From an uncultured Clostridia bacterium (GTDB lineage: Bacteria; Bacillota; Clostridia; Lachnospirales; CAMVHY01), in assembly GCA_947167415.1 (NCBI GenBank), contig CAMVHY010000109.1:1-5450 (forward strand): DNA of 5,450 bases. The letters run 5' to 3'. Of the stretch, positions 1 through 5,267 are shown piece by piece. The notes beneath the pieces were generated by a model. It searched no databases. It was not told the DNA's origin and saw only the letters and a list, made by a program, of their open reading frames with translations. A program made the position numbers and the translations under genes. Position 1 is the stretch's first letter. Every line of letters starts with the position of its first letter.

Positions 1-1
1 A

Positions 2-601
2 AGTTCGAGTCTGACAGATGAGTATCATACAGATGGACCTAACGGAGAACGTCATTGGGGCAATCCTTTGTTGAAATCAGATATCTTAGTAGTTTTCAAA
101 TTTATAGGTTTCCCATTAATTTTCTTGGCAGGAGGAATTACATTAATAATTTTGGGAAATGCCGGAATAATTGGATTAAGTTTAGGCCTTGTTTTAGGAA
201 TACCATCTATTATTGCATCTCTTAGTGTTTTAAATGTTTGGATGAGAAAAAAAGAAAATAGAGGCGATGAAGAACTAAGATCCGGTTGGCGCAAATTTGT
301 TTTTGTTACGGGAATACTTGCCGTTGCCACATTTTTTGTTTTGAGTTTCACTGGAATCTTTGCTTTACCAGTTGGTATTGGTTTTGCTTTACCGATCATT
401 GGTTTTGATTTATGGACTCTTGCTGTTAAATGCATTGAATGTTGTATTAGAAACAGGGAGGAAACAGAGGAAGAAGGTGATTTTGATCAGCCAATGACCG
501 GAAAAAATAGTCTCTTAAAAGTTAAAACAAGTGGTAATAAAAATTCACAATCGTTAATTTTTAAAAAAACGGTTAAAACCCAAGATCAAGATTTACAATG
601 A
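2..601 (+). CDS. Unrecognised multi-pass membrane protein, 5'-partial at the window edge
   Basis: I do not recognise the family. The reading frame is open from base 2 through the TGA at 599-601 (199 visible codons), so the true start probably lies outside the window. A TTG at 68 is a possible internal start, but only a weak GGGG (57-60) precedes it. The visible N-terminus is hydrophilic (DEYHTDGPNGERHWG). Then come two hydrophobic hairpins, at about 98-241 and 293-427, joined by a charged loop (RKKENRGDEELRSGWRK). A cysteine-bearing stretch (KCIECCIRNR), an acidic patch (EETEEEGDFDQ) and a Lys/Ser/Gln-rich tail follow. The prediction is four membrane segments with a soluble C-tail of about 55 residues. 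G+C is about 34% by hand count, against roughly 25% in the following genes, and C is not avoided as it is there. This hints at a different origin. Function unknown; confidence applies to it being coding. Confidence 0.62.
   Translation, partial: SSSLTDEYHTDGPNGERHWGNPLLKSDILVVFKFIGFPLIFLAGGITLIILGNAGIIGLSLGLVLGIPSIIASLSVLNVWMRKKENRGDEELRSGWRKFVFVTGILAVATFFVLSFTGIFALPVGIGFALPIIGFDLWTLAVKCIECCIRNREETEEEGDFDQPMTGKNSLLKVKTSGNKNSQSLIFKKTVKTQDQDLQ
98..427 (+). repeat. Internal duplication of a two-helix hydrophobic unit within the left-edge gene
   Basis: Two segments of the protein, encoded at about 98-241 and 293-427, each begin with KF. Each contains a Gly/Ile/Leu-rich stretch sharing the pattern G-I-x-x-L-x-x-G-x5-P-x-I (encoded at 164-211 and 353-400) and runs into an aromatic/Leu segment. 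The alignment needs only a two-residue gap before the shared pattern. This looks like an old tandem duplication of a membrane hairpin. Convergent low-complexity hydrophobic sequence is the alternative. Confidence 0.4.
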
Positions 602-613
602 AAAAATTGTTTC

Positions 614-641
614 TTGTGATAAAAAATAAATTTAATAAAAT
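614..641 (+). promoter_or_regulatory. Candidate sigma-70-type promoter for pilT
   Basis: A -35-like TTGTGA (614-619) and a -10-like TAAAAT (636-641) are 16 bases apart, in the short gap after the upstream gene. The predicted transcript start is near 648. RNA would then begin at or next to the ribosome binding site and omit the 5' arm of the hairpin at 643-666. Such boxes are common by chance in AT-rich DNA, so support is moderate. Confidence 0.4.
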
Positions 642-642
642 A

Positions 643-674
643 GACTCGAGGTGATAATCTTGAGTCTTTTTTTT
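643..674 (+). terminator. Intrinsic terminator after the left-edge gene, overlapping the pilT start
   Basis: An eight-pair stem forms between GACTCGAG (643-650) and CTTGAGTC (659-666), with one G-T wobble. The loop is eight bases and is followed directly by eight T (667-674). This is a textbook Rho-independent terminator placed 41 bases after the upstream stop codon. The loop and 3' arm contain most of the pilT ribosome binding site and its TTG start, so the structure may also block translation on read-through RNA. Confidence 0.72.
648..655 (+). promoter_or_regulatory. Strong ribosome binding site that sets the pilT start at TTG 660
   Basis: GAGGTGAT matches the anti-Shine-Dalgarno end of 16S rRNA over eight bases. 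It leaves a suitable distance (GAGG, then eight bases) to the TTG at 660-662. An in-frame GTG at 651 lies inside this site and has no ribosome binding site of its own, so it is unlikely to be the start. Confidence 0.7.
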
Positions 675-1712
675 GATTTGATTGATTATGCGCAAAAAAA
701 TAATTGCTCTGATTTGCATTTGAGTTTTGATTCGCCACCAGTGTTTCGCAAAAACGGTGAGCTTTTTTTAAGTGATTTTGATTATGATTTTAAAAAAAAT
801 GTGGATATGATTTTGAAATTATTGACGCCGGAACAAAATGAAAAATTAAAAAATGGTTTTGATTTGGATTTTTGTTATGAAGTTAAAAATAATTTGCGGT
901 TGCGAATAAATGTTTATAAGCAAAAAAATAATTTTTGTGCAGCTGTGAGATTATTAAAAAATAAAATTCCGGATTTAAATGAACTTGGCTTGCCTGAGAT
1001 AACGAAAAAATTATTGGCTCAGCCAAACGGATTAATTTTAGTGACTGGTCCAACAGGTTCAGGCAAAACAACGAGTTTGGCAGCGATGATAAATTTTATA
1101 AATAAAAATTACGCTAAGCATATTTTAATGATTGAGGATCCGATTGAATATATTTTTAGTCACGAAAAATCGCTTGTGCATCAAAGAGAAATAAATACGG
1201 ATGTAAAAAGTTTTGATTTAGCTTTGCGATCGGCTTTAAGAGAAGATCCGGATGTAATTTTAGTTGGTGAGATGAGAGATTTAGAAACTATTAAAGCGGT
1301 TATAACTGCTGCTGAAACTGGGCATTTAGTTTTATCGAGTTTGCATACGATGGGAGCGATGAAAAGTATTAATAGAATTATTGATGCGTATCCGAAAGAA
1401 AGCCAGGATCAAATTCGTACGCAATTAAGTTTTTGTTTGCGTGGGATTATTTCACAAGTCTTAATAAAAAATAATTTTGGTTTTAGAAGCGCGGCTTTTG
1501 AATGTTTAATTGGAACGGAGGCAATTTTAAATTTGATAAGAAATAATAAATTGCATGAAATAAAATCGTTAATGCAAATGGGTTTAAATGACGGAATGAA
1601 TACACTTGAGAAAAATATTTTTGATTTGGTGAAGCAAAAAAAAATTAATTATGATGATGGTTTGAAATATTGCAATGATAAAAGTGAATTTGAACAGTAT
1701 TTTTTAAATTAA
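660..1712 (+). CDS. pilT: PilT-family type IV pilus retraction ATPase
   Basis: This is a cytoplasmic hexameric ATPase of the PilT branch of the secretion ATPases, which powers pilus disassembly/retraction (twitching, DNA uptake). Starting at TTG 660 it has 350 residues, close to the usual 340-370. The N-terminal PAS-like domain contains CSDLHLSFDSPPVFRKNGEL (about 16-35). The RecA core shows Walker A GPTGSGKT (130-137), an Asp box IEDPIE (158-163), a Walker B region LREDPDVILVGEMRD (193-207) and a His box TAAETGHLVLSSLHT (216-230). The C-terminal domain carries AILNLIRNNK (288-297), the counterpart of the PilT signature AIRNLIRE, with Arg-3 replaced by Leu and the Glu by Asn. The zinc-binding cysteines of PilB/GspE-type assembly ATPases are absent, favouring PilT. 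It is followed 26 bases later by a prepilin peptidase and is probably co-transcribed with it. An upstream GTG (651) would add three residues but lies within the ribosome binding site. Confidence 0.93.
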   Translation: MSLFFDLIDYAQKNNCSDLHLSFDSPPVFRKNGELFLSDFDYDFKKNVDMILKLLTPEQNEKLKNGFDLDFCYEVKNNLRLRINVYKQKNNFCAAVRLLKNKIPDLNELGLPEITKKLLAQPNGLILVTGPTGSGKTTSLAAMINFINKNYAKHILMIEDPIEYIFSHEKSLVHQREINTDVKSFDLALRSALREDPDVILVGEMRDLETIKAVITAAETGHLVLSSLHTMGAMKSINRIIDAYPKESQDQIRTQLSFCLRGIISQVLIKNNFGFRSAAFECLIGTEAILNLIRNNKLHEIKSLMQMGLNDGMNTLEKNIFDLVKQKKINYDDGLKYCNDKSEFEQYFLN

Positions 1713-1738
1713 TTTGATTTAAACGGACGGGAATTAAA

Positions 1739-2422
1739 ATGTTGGGTTTAATATTTTTTTTGTTTGGCTTTTTATTCGGAGAAATTTTGATTAGTGTGAT
1801 AAAAAAAATGTTTGATTATATTTTGATAGCAGAAAATTTAATAGCCAGTGATTTTTATAAAAAAAAGTCTCTGATTTATATTTTTTTGTTGGTAAAAATT
1901 TTAGCGGGATTATTTTTCAGTTTATGCTATTTAAAATTTGGTTTTAGTTTGATTTTTATTTTTGGATTTTTATTTTTATGTTGTTTGATAATAATAAGTG
2001 CGACGGATTTTTATTTTATGTTTATTTTTGATGAGATAATATTTTTTTTAGGATTTTTAAGTCTGATTTTATGTGTGCTTGGTTTTAATAAAATAAATTT
2101 TTTTGAGCGTGCTTTAGGATTTTTTTTGATAAGTATTTTTATGTTGCTAATAAATTTTTTTAGAAGAGAAAGTTTTGGTTTAGCTGATATAAAATTAATT
2201 GCGATATCAGGATTTATTTTTGGATATAAAAATAATTTTTTGGTTTTTTTTATGGCTGTGTTTAGTGCGGCGATTATTTCTTGCCTAATGATTTTGTTTA
2301 AGAAAAAAAATTTTTGTGATTGTATTGCTTTTGGTCCGTATATATGTATAAGTACGGCGATAAGTTTTTTTTGTGGCGAAGAAATAATGGCATGGTATGA
2401 AAATTTTTTGTTTTTAGTTTGA
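1739..2422 (+). CDS. pilD: Type IV prepilin peptidase (A24 family), short form
   Basis: This membrane aspartyl protease cleaves the leader of type IV prepilins, and many homologues also methylate the new N-terminus. The protein has 227 residues, almost all hydrophobic, with about seven to eight membrane segments. The N-terminal FGFLFGEILISVIKKM (9-24) corresponds to the family's GxxxGSFLNVxxxR region but is degenerate. Likely catalytic aspartates are D90 in SATD, followed by D98, and D150 in GLADIK (147-152), the counterpart of GxGDxK. A C-terminal IAFGPY...EEIMAWY matches the family's usual FGP...WY ending. It is shorter than typical (about 250-290) because the cytoplasmic loop after helix 1 is reduced and has no CxxC zinc motifs, so methyltransferase activity is doubtful. 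It follows pilT by 26 bases with only a weak ribosome binding site (around 1725-1732). I am confident of the family, less so of the substrate. A ComC-like competence role is an alternative. Confidence 0.85.
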   Translation: MLGLIFFLFGFLFGEILISVIKKMFDYILIAENLIASDFYKKKSLIYIFLLVKILAGLFFSLCYLKFGFSLIFIFGFLFLCCLIIISATDFYFMFIFDEIIFFLGFLSLILCVLGFNKINFFERALGFFLISIFMLLINFFRRESFGLADIKLIAISGFIFGYKNNFLVFFMAVFSAAIISCLMILFKKKNFCDCIAFGPYICISTAISFFCGEEIMAWYENFLFLV

Positions 2423-2440
2423 TTTAAATGTAAATAAATT

Positions 2441-2480
2441 AAAAGCGCCGAAGAAAATTTATATTTCCGGCGTTTTTTTT
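2441..2480. terminator. Bidirectional intrinsic terminator between converging operons
   Basis: CGCCG (2446-2450) pairs with CGGCG (2468-2472). An AA bulge is followed by GAAA/TTTC pairs (2453-2456 with 2464-2467) and a seven-base loop. Outside the stem, a G-T wobble and flanking A/T pairs extend it. Eight T (2473-2480) follow on the + strand and a shorter T-rich stretch on the - strand. It would end pilT-pilD transcription from the left and thiT transcription from the right. The right arm overlaps the last codons of thiT. Confidence 0.75.
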
Positions 2481-3004
2481 GTTTCGAAGCTAATTAAAAA
2501 TTTTTTTATGACAGGAATATTTATGCAGGCAAGAGTTAAAATTACTTCGGGAGACATATAAGAAAAGTTATAAATAAAAGAATATAAAAAAACGTTCATG
2601 TTTTCAGGTGCATAACTAGCAAAAAAAATAATACCGGATAAAAAATGACAAATAAACTTCAAGAACATCGCGATTAAATAACTTGCCATCAAACTAAAAT
2701 ATTTTTTTTTTGATTTATAAAATAAGCTGCCACCAATTCCTAAAAAACCAAACGCAAAAATATAATCTAATAAAAACTGAGCCGGGTGCAAAACAAACGG
2801 ATTCAAAAAAAAATCCGTTAAGCCTCCAATAATTCCTGCAATTAATCCAATTTTAAATCCAAAAAAATATCCTGGCAAAACAAAAAATAAACTACTGCAT
2901 AAATTTACAGATCCACCTTGTGGCATTTTAAAAATTTCTATTTGCGAAAATAAAACTCCGAGTGCAACAAAAATTCCTGCTCGTGCCATAACTTTGCTAT
3001 TCAA
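2459..3004 (-). CDS. thiT: Thiamine-specific ECF transporter S-component ThiT
   Basis: ThiT is the membrane subunit that binds thiamine and delivers it to the shared ECF module (EcfT plus two EcfA ATPases). The 181 residues form about six membrane helices, the normal size. Family motifs are visible: KMPQGGSV (26-33), HPAQFLLDY (73-81), CHFLSGIIFFASYAP (119-133) and YSFIYNFSYMSPE (141-153). By recall of the Lactococcus ThiT structure, the thiamine contacts Glu84, His125, Tyr146 and Asn151 correspond to D80, H120, Y141 and N146 here, so binding looks intact. A small-xxx-small pair in helix 1 (G10, A14) could serve contact with EcfT. The start is TTG at 3004, supported by GGAGTGAG (3017-3010). 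An in-frame ATG at 2989 is too far from that site. No EcfA or EcfT is present in the window. The gene follows the ABC ATPase by 17 bases, so it is probably the last gene of that operon. Confidence 0.92.
   Translation of the reverse strand: MNSKVMARAGIFVALGVLFSQIEIFKMPQGGSVNLCSSLFFVLPGYFFGFKIGLIAGIIGGLTDFFLNPFVLHPAQFLLDYIFAFGFLGIGGSLFYKSKKKYFSLMASYLIAMFLKFICHFLSGIIFFASYAPENMNVFLYSFIYNFSYMSPEVILTLACINIPVIKKFLISFETKKTPEI
2796..2819. repeat. Perfect 8-base inverted repeat inside thiT
   Basis: AACGGATT (2796-2803) and AATCCGTT (2812-2819) are perfect reverse complements around an eight-base, mostly A loop. In the thiT mRNA this would be a hairpin with a U-rich loop, over codons of the T-D-F-F-L-N-P-F segment. 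The T run is in the loop, not after the stem, so it is not a normal terminator. Chance is plausible in this base composition. Confidence 0.35.
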
Positions 3005-3009
3005 AAAAA

Positions 3010-3017
3010 CTCACTCC
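3010..3017 (-). promoter_or_regulatory. Ribosome binding site that sets the TTG start of thiT
   Basis: GGAGTGAG on the - strand lies so that GGAG is nine bases from the TTG at 3004-3002. The next in-frame ATG (2989) would be 24 bases away. The rare start codon is therefore favoured, with a probable modest translation rate compared with the genes upstream. Confidence 0.6.
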
Positions 3018-3021
3018 AAGC

Positions 3022-3762
3022 CTAATTTATTTTCTTTAAAAATAATTTCATGCGTTCACTTTTTGGATTATTTATAATATCCACGCCTTCTTCGATTATT
3101 TTTCCAGCGTCCATAAAAATTATTTTATCTGCTATTTCTCGCGCAAATTCTATTTCATGCGTTACTATCAACATACTTTTAATTTTTTTCTCGCGTAAAA
3201 TATCTTTTAATATCATTACGATTTCTTTTTTTAATTCATTGTCAAGAGCACTTGTCGGCTCATCAAAAAAAATTATCTCTGGATTTAAAATTAAACTTCT
3301 TGCAATCGCAACTCTTTGTTTTTGTCCGCCAGATAATTCATGTACATAAAAATTTTTTTTCTCAGCTAAACCAAATTTTTTTAATAATAAATCCGCTTGC
3401 TCATAAACTTTTCTTTTATCAAATTTTTTTATTTTAATCGCCGCATCACAAATATTTTTATAAACATCAAAATGCGGAAATAAATTAAAATCCTGAAAAA
3501 CAAACCCGATCATGTCATGCAATTTTTTTAAATTATTTTTTGTTTTCTCTTGCGCGTCCAAAATTTTTTTTCCATCTAAATATAAACAACCAAAACCAAA
3601 ATTTTCTAACCCTGCTAAGCATCTTAATAAAGTAGATTTTCCTGCGCCAGACGGACCTAAAACACAAACTATTTCATTTTCAACCAAACTAAAATTTATT
3701 TCATCCAACACTTTTTTCTTGCCAAAAAATTTGCTTATATCTTTTGCCTCAAACAAACTCAT
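3022..3762 (-). CDS. Polar amino acid ABC transporter ATP-binding protein
   Basis: This is the cytoplasmic ATPase that drives the importer encoded just upstream; it belongs to the GlnQ/HisP/ArtM type of the polar amino acid uptake family. Its 246 residues are full length. Walker A GPSGAGKST is at 36-44, the Q-loop Q90 in VFQDFNLFPH, the signature LSGGQKQR at 143-150, Walker B IIFFDE at 163-168, the D-loop SALD at 171-174 and the switch histidine H202 in VTHE. All catalytic elements are intact. Its ATG overlaps the stop of the permease gene by ATGA (3762-3759), indicating translational coupling, and AAAGGGG (3777-3771) supplies a ribosome binding site eight bases upstream. It ends with TAG, 17 bases before thiT. 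It belongs to the amino-acid ATPase family rather than EcfA, so I do not think it energises ThiT. The transported amino acid cannot be read from this subunit. Confidence 0.93.
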   Translation of the reverse strand: MSLFEAKDISKFFGKKKVLDEINFSLVENEIVCVLGPSGAGKSTLLRCLAGLENFGFGCLYLDGKKILDAQEKTKNNLKKLHDMIGFVFQDFNLFPHFDVYKNICDAAIKIKKFDKRKVYEQADLLLKKFGLAEKKNFYVHELSGGQKQRVAIARSLILNPEIIFFDEPTSALDNELKKEIVMILKDILREKKIKSMLIVTHEIEFAREIADKIIFMDAGKIIEEGVDIINNPKSERMKLFLKKIN

Positions 3763-5258
3763 TTTTTTCGCCCCTTTAAATAATCAATTTTATTTTCCAA
3801 CAAATTCATTACGCACTCCACAATAAAATTAAAAACATAATAAAAAAGTCCGGCAACAAACAATGGCAACACACTTGTTTTCGTTGCAGAAATTTCTTTT
3901 GCGAGCGCAAACATTTCTCCATACGAAACTGCAAATGCTAACGACGTATCTTTTATCAAAACAATAATTTCATTCGTAATCGCAGGCAAAATATTTCTTA
4001 ATACCTGAGGCAAAATTATTCTTAAAAAACATTGCGATTTGCTATAACCTAAAATTTCTGCTGCTTCGTATTGCCCTTTCGAAATCGATTTTATTCCGCC
4101 ACGATAAATCTCAGCAAAATAAGCCGCGTAATTAACAACAAATCCAATAATTACAGCCCAAAATCTATACGCTAAATTAATTTTAAATCCAAATAAAAAA
4201 TATGGCCCGTAAAAAAATAATAATAACTGCAAAATTAGCGGCGTTCCACGCATGATACTTATATAAAACTTAGTTATTAATCTTAAAAATTTTATCTTCG
4301 ACATTCTTGCAAAAGCTATAAATAATCCTAATGGCAACGAAAACAAAATAGTCAAAATAAATATCAAACACGATTTATAAAATCCCGGCAAAATATTTTT
4401 CGCTGTATCAAACATTTCGCTAAATAAATTTTTTTCTAAGCCTAAATTTTTATCTTCTCGCACAATATCTTTTTCATTCAAACAAATACTATTTTCTAAG
4501 CCATATTTTTTTGCCGTCTCCAAAAATTCCCCGTTTTTTAAAAGCTCAAATAAACTCGCCTGAACTTTATCTCTTAATTCATAATTTCCTTTTAAAAAAC
4601 CTATTCCATATTTCTCCTGCGACAGACATTCCGACAAAATAATAAATTTATCTCCGCGCGATTTAACTTCATAATTTGCAACCCCAAAATCTAAACAAAT
4701 CGCATCAATTACACCTGATTCCAAATTTAAAAACGCATGATTATAATCCTCAACTAAAACCAAATCTTTAAATTTTTTTTCGAGCGCAATATTTTTTTCT
4801 TCCAAATTTCCGCCTTTAAAAAGCGCAAAAGCCGAGCTTCCGTTTTGTACAGCCACAACTTTATTTTCTAAATCATCTAAGTTTTCAATTCCTGAATTAG
4901 ATTTAACAACCACAACTTGCGAATTATTTACGTATGGCACACTCCAAGTATATTTATTTTCGCGACCATTAATCGAAAATCCATTCCAAATACAATCTAT
5001 ATTTCCTGCCTGCAATTCCATATCTTTTGCATTCCAATTAATTGGCTGCTTAATTAAATTCCAATCATTCAAAACACAAACTTTTTCAGCTAAATCCAAA
5101 TCAAATCCAACATATTCCCCATTTTCATTTTTATAACCATATGGCGGAAATTCTGCATCAAATCCGACAACAAAATTTTTTTTTTTAAAATCAAATCCAC
5201 ATAAAATAATCGAGACAAAACTTAAAATACAAACAGACAACAAAAATTTTTTTCGCAT
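3759..5258 (-). CDS. Fused amino acid-binding protein and ABC permease (GlnP-like)
   Basis: One polypeptide of 499 residues joins an extracellular substrate-binding domain to the membrane permease of a polar amino acid importer. Residues 1-22 form a signal/anchor helix. Its Cys (ILCGF) lacks a proper lipobox, so lipidation is unlikely. Residues about 30-255 are a family 3 solute-binding domain: VGFDAEFPPYGY, GFDLDLA, then QAGNIDCIWNGFSINGRE, whose Arg (about 99) normally holds the ligand carboxylate, and CLDFGVANY, whose Asp (about 190) normally holds the amine. After a charged linker, residues about 285-495 are the permease: RGTPLILQ (338-345), several helices and the EAA loop, in which EAA is at 399-401 followed by the conserved Gly at 405. 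I chose ATG 5258, 11 bases from AGGAGG (5275-5270). An ATG at 5267 adds three residues but is only two bases from that site. Glutamine, cystine or a basic amino acid are all possible substrates. Confidence 0.9.
   Translation of the reverse strand: MRKKFLLSVCILSFVSIILCGFDFKKKNFVVGFDAEFPPYGYKNENGEYVGFDLDLAEKVCVLNDWNLIKQPINWNAKDMELQAGNIDCIWNGFSINGRENKYTWSVPYVNNSQVVVVKSNSGIENLDDLENKVVAVQNGSSAFALFKGGNLEEKNIALEKKFKDLVLVEDYNHAFLNLESGVIDAICLDFGVANYEVKSRGDKFIILSECLSQEKYGIGFLKGNYELRDKVQASLFELLKNGEFLETAKKYGLENSICLNEKDIVREDKNLGLEKNLFSEMFDTAKNILPGFYKSCLIFILTILFSLPLGLFIAFARMSKIKFLRLITKFYISIMRGTPLILQLLLFFYGPYFLFGFKINLAYRFWAVIIGFVVNYAAYFAEIYRGGIKSISKGQYEAAEILGYSKSQCFLRIILPQVLRNILPAITNEIIVLIKDTSLAFAVSYGEMFALAKEISATKTSVLPLFVAGLFYYVFNFIVECVMNLLENKIDYLKGRKK
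5176..5186 (-). repeat. Eleven-A coding tract near the start of the binding-protein/permease gene
   Basis: The coding strand carries eleven consecutive A across the codons for F-K-K-K-N, just after the signal helix. This is the longest homopolymer I noticed in a coding region here. Such tracts promote polymerase slippage in AT-rich genomes. The frame is intact as given. Confidence 0.6.
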
Positions 5259-5267
5259 TAAAATCAT

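Noticed and set aside
52..435. Long open frame on the - strand opposite the left-edge gene
   Set aside because: It is the complement of a hydrophobic coding frame, giving a Lys/Pro/Ile-rich product with no domain or ribosome binding site. The + frame has credible membrane-protein structure.
68..601. TTG 68 as the true start of the left-edge gene
   Set aside because: The frame is open to the window edge with plausible hydrophilic coding sequence, and only a weak GGGG precedes the TTG. It is kept as an alternative within the partial gene.
5..649. Eight-base inverted match (TCGAGTCT at 5-12, AGACTCGA at 642-649) as ends of a mobile element
   Set aside because: The left copy lies inside the open reading frame, there are no flanking direct repeats and no transposase, and the right copy is explained by the terminator stem.
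883..1071. Small - strand open frame inside pilT
   Set aside because: It is antisense to conserved PilT sequence, with no motif of its own.
3050..3826. Several + strand open frames across the ABC ATPase gene
   Set aside because: They lie antisense to a gene with every ABC motif intact, and their products are low-complexity shadows.
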